This document shows, one piece after another, positions 1-5,072 of a stretch of DNA of 6,964 nt (its first letter is position 1; the number at the start of each line of letters is the position of its first letter). The notes under the pieces are model-generated. The model did not search any database, was not told the DNA's origin, and worked only from the letters and a program-made list of their open reading frames with translations. The position numbers and the translations under genes were made by a program. Source of the stretch: Nanobdellota archaeon (GTDB lineage: Archaea > Nanobdellota > Nanobdellia > Pacearchaeales > GW2011-AR1); NCBI GenBank assembly GCA_018830905.1, contig JAHJRM010000046.1, positions 1 to 6,964 of the forward strand. The letters run 5' to 3'.

Positions 1-91
1 AATCAACTTCGTTAGATTTCTTCGTAAATTAAAATTAATATATCAATTTAACCATTAAGCGTAGAATTAATTGCATAAAAACTATCTTGAT
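1..91. other. AT-rich upstream intergenic sequence
   Basis: No gene is visible here. The stretch is AT-rich apart from a small C/G-containing patch at 6-24, which is followed by the 13-mer AAATTAAAATTAA at 26-38. The same 13-mer occurs at 5027-5039, also just after a TTCG patch, so this may be a degenerate copy of the 3' element described at 5008-5032, belonging to a gene left of the window. An AT-only 13-mer could also recur by chance in such a genome. Confidence 0.35.
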
Positions 92-105
92 AAATTATTT
101 AAACA
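92..105 (+). promoter_or_regulatory. TATA-box promoter of lysS (leaderless)
   Basis: TTATTTAA at 95-102 is a plausible archaeal TATA box. Its centre lies 26.5 bases before the ATG at 125, the spacing expected if transcription starts at the start codon. Six other genes in the window show similar spacing, which supports this call although the box itself is weak. Confidence 0.55.
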
Positions 106-124
106 TGCCTTTACTGAATCAAAG

Positions 125-1597
125 ATGGGTCGTGAAGAACAGATAATTGGTGAGAGAATAAAGAAGGTCGAGGAAATGATAAGTAACGGGGTAAATCCGT
201 ATCCTCATAGTTTTGATAAAAAGAATTCTGCAAATGATTGTTTGAAAGCTAAGCTTGGTGTTAGTGTTAAGACTGCTGGAAGGATTATGACTAAGAGAGA
301 TTTGGGCAAAATTTCTTTTTCTAGAATTAGAGATAGTACTGGAGAGGTTCAAATTGTATTGCAGGATGGAGAAACTGGGAAGAAGGAATTTGATTTTTTT
401 AAGAAATATGTTGATATGGGGGACATTATTGGCATCGAAGGTAAAATAATTAAGACTAAAACTGGTGAGCAATCAATTCTTGTGAAAGAGGTTCAGATGC
501 TTTCAAAATCAATCTTACCTCTGCCGGAGAAGTGGCACGGCTTGCAGAATAAAGAGGATAGATATCGAAAGAGGTATCTCGATTTGATTATGAATCCTGA
601 GGTGAAGAACGTTTTTGATAAAAGAGAAGAAATTATTAATGCGATTAGAGAGTATCTTGTAAAGAAAGATTTCCAAGAAGTGGATACGCCATACTTGCAG
701 ATAGTTTATGGTGGCGCTAGTGCAAAGCCATTTGAGACACATTTAAATTCGTTAAACATGAATCTCTTCTTGTCGATTTCTCCAGAGCTTTATTTGAAGA
801 GACTTATTGTTGGAGGGTATGATAAAGTTTTTACCATTGCGAGGAATTTTAGGAACGAGGGAATTGACAGATGGCACAACCCTGAGTTCACGATGATGGA
901 AATTTATCAAGCTTACGCAGATTATAACGATATGATGGATTTGTTCGAGGGTCTTTATGAGTATGTTGCTAAGAAGGTCAATGGTTCTACGAAGGTTGAG
1001 TATCGGGGTAAGACAATTGACTTTAAGGCACCGTGGAAAAGAATGACTATGACTCAGGCAGTAAAGAAGTATGCTAAGATTTATGTTGAGAAAATGTCTG
1101 ATCAAGAGCTTATTGAATTTATGGAGAAGAATCATGTTGAAAAGAAAGGGGATTCTTGGGGATGGTATGTGCAAAGTATATTCGAGCATTTTTGCGAGGA
1201 ACAGATTGAGCAGCCAATACATATCATAGATCATCCTCTTGAGACGACTCCATTGTGTAAACTACATCGTAAAGATAAAATGTGCAGATTGATTGAAAGG
1301 TTCGAGCCGTTTTGCATGGGAGCTGAGTTAGGAAATTGCTACTCTGAATTGAACAATCCGATTTTACAGAAGACCTTGCTTGAAGAACAACAGAAAGCGC
1401 TGTCTGAAGGAGATGATGAGGCACATCCTTACGATAAAGATTTTGTTAACGCTATCGAACAGGGGATGCCTCCAACGGGAGGTCTTGGTCTTGGGATTGA
1501 TCGGATGGTAATGCTTCTGACCGGACAAGATTCTATTAGAGATGTAATTCTATTTCCTTTTATGAAAGAGGAAGGAAAGAAGAAAGGGGTGAAGTGA
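125..1597 (+). CDS. lysS: Lysyl-tRNA synthetase, class II
   Basis: This cytoplasmic enzyme charges tRNA-Lys with lysine using ATP. The 490-residue protein has the full class II LysRS layout. An N-terminal OB-fold anticodon-binding domain covers about residues 48-125. Motif 1 contains GGASAKPFET near 196-205, motif 2 contains FRNEG and HNPEFT near 242-256, and motif 3 contains GLGLGIDR near 453-460 followed by SIRDVILFPF. The SELNNP stretch of the active site is present and no catalytic motif is missing. An in-frame TTG at 71 would add 18 residues, but the ATG at 125 is preferred: it has a TATA box at leaderless spacing and MGREEQ resembles a normal start. Most archaea use class I LysRS; class II is common in DPANN and some other lineages. 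It is the first gene of a tight operon with the next two genes. Confidence 0.96.
   Translation: MGREEQIIGERIKKVEEMISNGVNPYPHSFDKKNSANDCLKAKLGVSVKTAGRIMTKRDLGKISFSRIRDSTGEVQIVLQDGETGKKEFDFFKKYVDMGDIIGIEGKIIKTKTGEQSILVKEVQMLSKSILPLPEKWHGLQNKEDRYRKRYLDLIMNPEVKNVFDKREEIINAIREYLVKKDFQEVDTPYLQIVYGGASAKPFETHLNSLNMNLFLSISPELYLKRLIVGGYDKVFTIARNFRNEGIDRWHNPEFTMMEIYQAYADYNDMMDLFEGLYEYVAKKVNGSTKVEYRGKTIDFKAPWKRMTMTQAVKKYAKIYVEKMSDQELIEFMEKNHVEKKGDSWGWYVQSIFEHFCEEQIEQPIHIIDHPLETTPLCKLHRKDKMCRLIERFEPFCMGAELGNCYSELNNPILQKTLLEEQQKALSEGDDEAHPYDKDFVNAIEQGMPPTGGLGLGIDRMVMLLTGQDSIRDVILFPFMKEEGKKKGVK
1586..1592 (+). promoter_or_regulatory. Shine-Dalgarno site for the 58-residue gene
   Basis: GGGGTGA lies six bases before the ATG at 1599, inside the last lysS codons. 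It resembles the archaeal Shine-Dalgarno GGAGGTGA. It is the clearest Shine-Dalgarno site in the window and supports translation of the small downstream gene from the lysS transcript. Confidence 0.6.
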
Positions 1598-1598
1598 A

Positions 1599-1775
1599 AT
1601 GTTTGAACCAGAATTCTTTAATCTCTTCGGGCTTCCTGGATTCCTTATATTGTTTCTTATAGGGCTCTCAGTTAGAAAAAAATTAAAAATGCAAGGTTGG
1701 ACAATTATTGTGATAAGCCTGATAGGCATTGTCGTTGATGGTTACATTGTTCTGACTAATTTCATCTTAAATTAA
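1599..1775 (+). CDS. Small two-helix membrane protein (58 aa)
   Basis: This short gene fits exactly between lysS and the HD-domain gene, with one base separating it from each neighbour. The 58-residue product begins MFEPEFFNLFGLPG and has two hydrophobic segments, about residues 13-24 and 34-55, joined by the basic loop VRKKLK. By the positive-inside rule the loop should be cytoplasmic and both ends outside. There is no signal peptide cleavage site, no cysteine and no recognisable domain. A good Shine-Dalgarno site six bases upstream and the exact stop-A-ATG junctions on both sides argue that it is real. It is presumably co-transcribed with lysS. I do not recognise a family and assign no function. 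Confidence 0.72.
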   Translation: MFEPEFFNLFGLPGFLILFLIGLSVRKKLKMQGWTIIVISLIGIVVDGYIVLTNFILN

Positions 1776-1776
1776 A

Positions 1777-2361
1777 ATGTCATCTTTGCCAATGACCCGC
1801 GAGCAAGCACTTGAGTTAATTAAGCATAATTCTGAGGAGAATGATATGAACCATTATCTTGAGAGTGAAGCTGTTATGAAAGAATTAGCAGGAAAACTTG
1901 GAGAAGATGAGGAATACTGGGCTATGCTCGGGCTTCTTCATGATGTTGATTGGAGTTTAACAAAAGAAAAAGTTGAAACTCACTTGACAAAAGCTTCGGA
2001 AATTTTGAAGGGTGCTGGTTTTGACAATGATTTTATTGAAACTGTTTTGTCTCATGGATATGGGTTTGAAGAAATTCCACACATGAAAGATAAGAAGAGA
2101 ACTGAAAAGGTTCAGCACGCGTTGGCAGCGTCGGAGACAGTCACAGGTTTGATTCATGCGTATGCATTGATGCGCGGAAAGAAAATTAATGATATGGAGG
2201 CAAAAGGATTGATGAAAAAATTTAAAGACAAAGCGTTTGCTGCGAAAGTGGATAGAGAAATAATTAGAGAGTGTGAGAATCTTGGATTATCCTTGAATGA
2301 ATTCTTTGAAATTGCTATTGAGGGTATTAGGAACATAAAGGGAGATGTTGGGCTTGAGTAA
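1777..2361 (+). CDS. HD-domain (HDIG-type) putative metal-dependent phosphohydrolase
   Basis: The 194-residue protein belongs to the HD superfamily of metal-dependent phosphohydrolases; the substrate of this subgroup is not known to me. Visible ligand candidates are H26, the HD pair H55-D56 within LLHDVD, H69 and H93. The C-terminal half (KKFKDKAFAAKVDRE, then GLSLNEFFEIAIE) is characteristic of the small stand-alone HDIG proteins of archaea and bacteria. The last metal ligand, normally Asp in an A-S-D type stretch, is Glu at position 120 in LAASETVTGLI. An alternative start at the ATG at 1792 gives MTREQALEL, which matches the usual family start better. The ATG at 1777 is kept because it sits one base after the previous stop. 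Neither start has a clear Shine-Dalgarno site. It is the last gene of the lysS operon. Confidence 0.85.
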   Translation: MSSLPMTREQALELIKHNSEENDMNHYLESEAVMKELAGKLGEDEEYWAMLGLLHDVDWSLTKEKVETHLTKASEILKGAGFDNDFIETVLSHGYGFEEIPHMKDKKRTEKVQHALAASETVTGLIHAYALMRGKKINDMEAKGLMKKFKDKAFAAKVDREIIRECENLGLSLNEFFEIAIEGIRNIKGDVGLE

Positions 2362-2363
2362 CC

Positions 2364-2380
2364 AAAAAGGTTATAAATAA
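2364..2380 (+). promoter_or_regulatory. TATA-box promoter of the toxin-antitoxin pair
   Basis: TTATAAATAA at 2371-2380 is preceded by a purine-rich AAAAAGG, a good BRE-like element, three bases after the HD gene stop. The expected transcription start is near 2400, which would leave a leader of about 20 bases before the antitoxin ATG. This differs from the leaderless arrangement of most other genes here. Confidence 0.65.
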
Positions 2381-2383
2381 GTC

Positions 2384-2404
2384 CGACTTAGTTTTGATAA
2401 GACG
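2384..2404. promoter_or_regulatory. Candidate autoregulatory operator (imperfect inverted repeat)
   Basis: CGACTTA at 2384-2390 and TAAGACG at 2398-2404 form an inverted repeat with one mismatch and a 7-base spacer. It covers the predicted transcription start downstream of the TATA box. Antitoxins with ribbon-helix-helix-like folds commonly repress their own promoters by binding such repeats, so this is a plausible operator. The short arms make chance possible. Confidence 0.35.
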
Positions 2405-2419
2405 TAATAATCCCTAAAA

Positions 2420-2653
2420 ATGGTAACTGCATTGATAAGTTTAGATGAGAATTCTAATAGGATATTGAATATAGTTAAAGCTAGATTTGGTCTAAAGGAC
2501 AAAGGAGAGGCAATAGATTTCATAATAAAAAAATATTCTGAAGATGAGAATGAACCGGAATTAAAATCTGATTTTATAGAGAAAATAAAAAAAATAGAGA
2601 ACCAAAAGAGCATACCTGTTAATAATTTTGCAAAGAGATATAAATTAAAATAA
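2420..2653 (+). CDS. DUF2683-family antitoxin (ribbon-helix-helix-like)
   Basis: This 77-residue protein resembles the archaeal DUF2683 family, small proteins usually encoded just before RelE-type toxins. The N-terminal half, MVTALISLDENSNRILNIV then FGLKDKGEAIDFIIKKY, has the strand-helix-helix pattern of a DNA-binding dimer (about residues 2-40). The C-terminal part, ending NNFAKRYKLK, is charged and is likely the toxin-binding region. It would neutralise the downstream toxin and repress the shared promoter. Its stop is one base before the toxin ATG, consistent with translational coupling. All ten isoleucine codons are ATA, while lysS uses mainly ATT, which suggests that the cassette arrived by transfer. 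The role rests on family resemblance and gene order. Confidence 0.8.
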   Translation: MVTALISLDENSNRILNIVKARFGLKDKGEAIDFIIKKYSEDENEPELKSDFIEKIKKIENQKSIPVNNFAKRYKLK

Positions 2654-2654
2654 A

Positions 2655-2930
2655 ATGTATGCTTTAGAGATAAAAGAAGAGGCTGATAAAATATTTCGTA
2701 AATTGTCTATTAAGAATGTAAATCTTCTTGATATAATTAATAAAAAGATAATAGATATTATGGAAAACCCGAAGCATTCATATAAATTTCTTAGAAAACC
2801 ATTGCAAGGATTTAACAGAACTCATATCGATAAAAATTTTGTTCTTGTTTTTAAGATTGATCATAAAAATCAGAAGATTATAATTTATTATTTTAATCAT
2901 CACGATAAGGTATATAAGTGGAGGCCGTGA
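2655..2930 (+). CDS. RelE/ParE-family toxin
   Basis: The 91-residue protein has the RelE-fold layout: an N-terminal strand MYALEIKEEA, two helices (about residues 8-37), then the beta-sheet core with GFNRTHIDKNFVLVFKID and a final strand reading YYFNHHDKVYKWRP. R55, H57, H83 and Y87 occupy regions where RelE and YafQ-type mRNA interferases carry catalytic residues. The expected activity is ribosome-dependent mRNA cleavage, restrained by the upstream antitoxin. ParE-like gyrase inhibition cannot be excluded from sequence alone. The length is normal and the frame is intact. A TATA-like string at 2639-2646 is only 16 bases before the ATG, too close for a leaderless promoter, so expression probably depends on the antitoxin transcript. 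The last codons contain the TATA box of the histone gene. Confidence 0.85.
   Translation: MYALEIKEEADKIFRKLSIKNVNLLDIINKKIIDIMENPKHSYKFLRKPLQGFNRTHIDKNFVLVFKIDHKNQKIIIYYFNHHDKVYKWRP
2908..2918 (+). promoter_or_regulatory. TATA-box promoter of the histone gene (leaderless)
   Basis: TATATAAG at 2911-2918 is a near-consensus archaeal TATA box centred 25.5 bases before the histone ATG. It lies inside the last toxin codons (VYK). A GTGGAGG string at 2918-2924 resembles a Shine-Dalgarno site but is 15 bases from the ATG and would lie upstream of a leaderless transcript, so it matters only if the gene is also read from the toxin transcript. Confidence 0.7.
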
Positions 2931-2939
2931 TAATATCTA

Positions 2940-3125
2940 ATGGTACTCATAGTAAAGTCAAATGTCAGGAAGGTTGTGAAAGAGTTGGATAAAGAGAATG
3001 CTATTTCTAGTGTTGCTGATGAAGTTGAAACTGCACTTGAAAGAAAAACTGAAGAGATTTTGGTGGATGCTATAAAGCGCGCCAAGGCGAATGGGAGAAG
3101 GACGTTACAGGCGCGGGATTTGTAA
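2940..3125 (+). CDS. Minimal archaeal histone lacking helix 3
   Basis: This 61-residue protein is a histone-fold DNA-binding protein of the chromosome. Helix 1 is about residues 7-16 (SNVRKVVKEL), the long helix 2 is about 24-51, and loop 2 carries the conserved GRRTLQARDL at 52-61, including the R54-T55 pair and D60. The chain stops there. Classical archaeal histones such as HMfB continue with a third helix of about ten residues (ELARKMFK type), so helix 3 is missing or reduced. The stop is in a clean frame and the next bases do not encode such a helix, so this looks natural and not a frameshift. Short histones of this kind occur in DPANN archaea and bacteria, for example the Bdellovibrio histone, which bends DNA as a dimer. 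Transcription is probably leaderless. Confidence 0.87.
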   Translation: MVLIVKSNVRKVVKELDKENAISSVADEVETALERKTEEILVDAIKRAKANGRRTLQARDL

Positions 3126-3196
3126 CATTGGGCTTAAGGGAAGTCACCGAAGGCTCAGTTAAATTTGATTTTCTATGAAAGGTATGATAAAATTCG

Positions 3197-3220
3197 CTCG
3201 CGGTGCTCGCAATTAATTTA
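3197..3220 (+). repeat. GC-rich 3' element, copy A
   Basis: CTCGC, five variable bases, TCG, then CAATTAATTTA form a short GC-rich block in AT-rich surroundings, 71 bases after the histone stop. Similar blocks follow the gene ending at 4951 (copy B) and the minus-strand gene ending at 5156 (copy C), always in the sense of the upstream gene. The function is unknown; a 3'-end processing or termination signal is one possibility. Confidence 0.5.
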
Positions 3221-3249
3221 GTAAAATCACGTTAATTATTGTTCATTTA

Positions 3250-3256
3250 TTTTTTT
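3250..3256 (+). terminator. T-run, candidate archaeal terminator
   Basis: Seven consecutive T residues lie within a longer T-rich stretch (3242-3260) after the histone gene and before the next promoter. Archaeal RNA polymerase terminates at T-runs without needing a hairpin. Confidence 0.45.
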
Positions 3257-3278
3257 GATTGTTGCTACATCAAATATA

Positions 3279-3286
3279 TTTTTATA
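3279..3286 (+). promoter_or_regulatory. TATA-box promoter of the nuclease-fold gene (leaderless)
   Basis: TTTTTATA is centred 25.5 bases before the ATG at 3308 within the AT-rich stretch 3271-3287. No Shine-Dalgarno site precedes the ATG, which agrees with a leaderless transcript. Confidence 0.6.
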
Positions 3287-3307
3287 GTTCTTTGAATTTG
3301 TTGGTAA

Positions 3308-3856
3308 ATGGAAAAGGTGAACAAGGAACATAAAGAGAAAATTATGGAGATGATTGAGAAGGCGGGGGATTCAGATAATTATAAAGTTTCCTGGGATGAG
3401 CGGGGAATTCCGACATCTAAAAAGAAAAGTGATATTGAGAGGGGTAAGACTTCCCGGGCGAAGGGCTCGCAGTTTGAGTTGAAGGTTAGGAGAGACCTCG
3501 AAGAGAAGGGAAGATTTGTTGATAAATGGAATAATAATATTGATTTGGAAAAAGGCGAGATTGTTATGGCAAAGAGGAAATATAATCCGTTTAGTAGGGC
3601 GATGGTTATCGGTACAGGATTCCCCGATTTTATTTCAATTAAACAGGTTCATAGTGGATTGTATAGTGTTATTGGCGTTGAGGTTAAGGTGAATGGACTT
3701 TTGTCTAAAGAAGAGAAAGAGAAGTGTGCGTTCTATTTGCAGAAGGGAGTTTTCTCTGAAATCTGGATTGCGCGGGCGGTTCAGAATGGTAGAAAAATAG
3801 AAATCAAGTATGATGACTTCAAGGAAAAGTATGGTGAGAAGTACAATAAACCTTAA
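3308..3856 (+). CDS. PD-(D/E)XK nuclease-fold protein, Hjc-like
   Basis: The 182-residue protein shows a complete PD-(D/E)XK nuclease signature. KGSQFELKVRRDLEEKG (52-68) is the N-terminal helix with E57 and resembles the KGS-x-FE start of the archaeal Holliday junction resolvase Hjc. P106-D107 in GTGFPDFI gives the metal-binding aspartate, and E125-V-K127 in VIGVEVKVNG gives the ExK pair, 18 residues later. A helix (134-145) and the strand EIWIARAV (151-158) follow as expected for the fold. Between the first helix and the PD strand is a longer than usual segment (about 72-102) rich in Asn, Lys and Arg. The first 45 residues are charged and look like a flexible or DNA-binding extension. A structure-specific or repair nuclease is likely; the exact substrate is not assignable. 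The HhH gene promoter overlaps its stop codon. Confidence 0.72.
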   Translation: MEKVNKEHKEKIMEMIEKAGDSDNYKVSWDERGIPTSKKKSDIERGKTSRAKGSQFELKVRRDLEEKGRFVDKWNNNIDLEKGEIVMAKRKYNPFSRAMVIGTGFPDFISIKQVHSGLYSVIGVEVKVNGLLSKEEKEKCAFYLQKGVFSEIWIARAVQNGRKIEIKYDDFKEKYGEKYNKP

Positions 3857-3860
3857 AATT
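3851..3860 (+). promoter_or_regulatory. TATA-box promoter of the HhH gene (leaderless)
   Basis: CTTAAAAT at 3852-3859 overlaps the stop codon of the nuclease-fold gene (3854-3856) and is centred 25.5 bases before the ATG at 3881. This supports that ATG over the in-frame TTG at 3866. Confidence 0.5.
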
Positions 3861-3880
3861 ATCTCTTGCTGAGATTATTC

Positions 3881-4465
3881 ATGAAGAATGCTGTTTTGTT
3901 TTTTTGGATTGTATTCTTGATTGGAAGTGTTTCTGCTTTATGTGGTTCTGGGCAAGTTGATGTTAATACTGCATCGGTTTCTGAGCTTGATACACTTTAC
4001 GGGATTGGGCCTGCAAAGGCTCAGGCAATTATTGATTATAGAGAGACTAATGAATTTGAAACGCTTGATGATTTAATTGGTGTTAATGGAATTGGAGAGG
4101 TTACGCTTAGTAATATAAAATCTCAGGGGCTTGCGTGTGTTGGAAATTTTGTTGATGAAGGGCCTTCAGAAGAGGCAGAGCTCGAAAGGGAAGAGAAAAG
4201 AGATGAGGTAGGTGAGAAAGATGATGATGGCAATGGTGACTTGATGGATGATAGTTCTCATGTAGCAGCAGACCAAATAGAGCCCTTGGCATTTCAAACA
4301 ATAAACTTGAACCCAAAAGATATAAAAAGTGATGGCGATTCCAAAAAAACAGGAGAGAGTTACGCAGTTTATGGACTCATTGCTTTCTCGATTTTGATAG
4401 TTTCTCTTTTGATTGTTAAAAGAATCAGGGAGAAGAGATATAAAAGCGAGTTTATGGAGATTTAA
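3881..4465 (+). CDS. Exported ComEA-like helix-hairpin-helix membrane protein
   Basis: This 194-residue protein has a signal peptide (1-19, MKNAVLFFWIVFLIGSVSA), then a tandem helix-hairpin-helix domain like that of the bacterial competence DNA receptor ComEA (about 25-85). The hairpins GIGPAKA (41-47) and GVNGIGEVT (67-75) are both intact, and VDVNTASVSELD is the classic entry. C21 and C86 flank the domain exactly and could form a disulfide. An acidic, probably disordered linker (about 92-125) and further linker sequence lead to one membrane helix (about 161-179) and a basic tail, KRIREKRYK. The topology places the HhH domain outside the cell and the tail inside. HhH domains of this type bind DNA non-specifically, so a surface DNA-binding role is a fair inference, though some serve only in protein contacts. 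An in-frame TTG at 3866 would add five residues. Confidence 0.83.
   Translation: MKNAVLFFWIVFLIGSVSALCGSGQVDVNTASVSELDTLYGIGPAKAQAIIDYRETNEFETLDDLIGVNGIGEVTLSNIKSQGLACVGNFVDEGPSEEAELEREEKRDEVGEKDDDGNGDLMDDSSHVAADQIEPLAFQTINLNPKDIKSDGDSKKTGESYAVYGLIAFSILIVSLLIVKRIREKRYKSEFMEI
4437..4446 (+). promoter_or_regulatory. TATA-box promoter of the 4466-4951 gene (leaderless)
   Basis: TATAAAAG at 4439-4446 is a near-perfect TATA box inside the last codons of the HhH gene (RYKS). It is centred 23.5 bases before the ATG at 4466, slightly shorter than the 25.5 seen at most others. It suggests that this gene has its own transcript although it directly abuts the upstream gene. Confidence 0.55.
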
Positions 4466-4951
4466 ATGGTTGACGAAACAAAAATACAAGCAGTTTTTAT
4501 TCTAGACATAATTGGGAAACCGGCAGAGCATCTTGTTGATAGTCTTCATAGGATTGTTGAAAAGATTGGGAGGGAGAAGGGTGTTTCTCTGACTTCTAAG
4601 GATGTGAAGGAGCCTGCGTTGATAAAAGACCAAGAAGAGTTTTATTCTACATTTGCAGAGATTGAGCTAGAGGTTGATGACATCTCGACCCTTACAAATC
4701 TTGTTTTCAAATATATGCCTGCACATCTCGAGATTCTTACACCACACTTGCTTGCAATGACCAGTAATATTTTCAATGATGTTCTGAACGAGCTTATTAG
4801 AAGACTTCACGGGTATGATGAAATTTCTAGAGTTATGCAAACAGAGAAGCAAGTTCTTTTGAAAAAAATTGAAGAGTTAGGGGGAGAGGTTCCTAAAAGC
4901 GTTACGCCAATGATGCAACTCCAGCAAGATGTTTGGGAAGAGGAAGAGTAA
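4466..4951 (+). CDS. Uncharacterised archaeal protein (161 aa)
   Basis: The start codon directly follows the stop of the HhH gene. The protein is soluble, acidic and without cysteines or a signal peptide. The N-terminal half looks like an alpha/beta sandwich of ferredoxin or ACT type: strand QAVFILDIIG (8-17), helix PAEHLVDSLHRIVEKIGREKG (19-39), then strand STFAEIELEV (61-70) and helix DISTLTNLVFKY (72-83). YMPAHLEILTPHLLAMT (83-99) follows. The C-terminal half is helical, with NDVLNELIRRLHGYDEISRV and then a heptad-like stretch, QTEKQVLLKKIEEL, to about 138, and an acidic end. The style matches conserved hypothetical proteins that I associate with Pacearchaeota-type genomes. Sensing or binding by an ACT-like domain is only a fold guess. 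I assign no function. Confidence 0.8.
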   Translation: MVDETKIQAVFILDIIGKPAEHLVDSLHRIVEKIGREKGVSLTSKDVKEPALIKDQEEFYSTFAEIELEVDDISTLTNLVFKYMPAHLEILTPHLLAMTSNIFNDVLNELIRRLHGYDEISRVMQTEKQVLLKKIEELGGEVPKSVTPMMQLQQDVWEEEE

Positions 4952-5007
4952 GAGTTAGTTATCAAAGGAAAAGTTACTTGCTCATTGCGTTCGCTTGGAA
5001 CTACTGC

Positions 5008-5032
5008 CTCGCTGCGTTCGGCAATTAAATTA
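5008..5032 (+). repeat. GC-rich 3' element, copy B
   Basis: CTCGC, five bases, TCG, G, CAATTAAATTA lies 56 bases after the stop at 4951 and in the same sense. It aligns with copy A (3197-3220) with one inserted G and one change in the AT-rich tail. A related half, CTCATTGCGTTCG, lies at 4981-4993, giving a local direct repeat with a 27-base period. Confidence 0.5.
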
Positions 5033-5072
5033 AAATTAACAAAATAAAATCATACAAGTTCATGTTTATTTT

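Larger units (their letters stand above)
3126..3278. other. Intergenic region after the histone gene
   Basis: No gene or structured RNA is recognised. The region contains a GC-rich 3' element at 3197-3220 and a T-run at 3250-3256 that could end the histone transcript, and it leads into the promoter of the nuclease-fold gene. Confidence 0.6.

Noticed and set aside
71..124. In-frame TTG start extending LysRS by 18 residues
   Set aside because: The added residues would come from the TATA-box region, and the ATG at 125 has leaderless spacing and a normal-looking N-terminus.
752..1234. Long minus-strand open frame inside lysS (160 codons)
   Set aside because: It is antisense to conserved LysRS motifs, has low-complexity hydrophobic composition and no promoter or family resemblance.
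1300..1312. GGTTCGAGCC string resembling a tRNA T-arm
   Set aside because: It lies in the conserved ERFEPF codons of lysS and no acceptor, D or anticodon arms surround it.
2639..2646. TATA-like TATAAATT before the toxin gene
   Set aside because: It is only 16 bases from the toxin ATG, too close for a leaderless start, and it encodes the antitoxin C-terminus.
4166..4489. Minus-strand open frames across the HhH gene
   Set aside because: They are shadows of the acidic linker and membrane helix, with no independent start signal or domain.
4979..5029. Short open frame across the GC-rich block
   Set aside because: The 16-residue peptide comes from a repeat element and has no start signal; copy A does not keep the frame.
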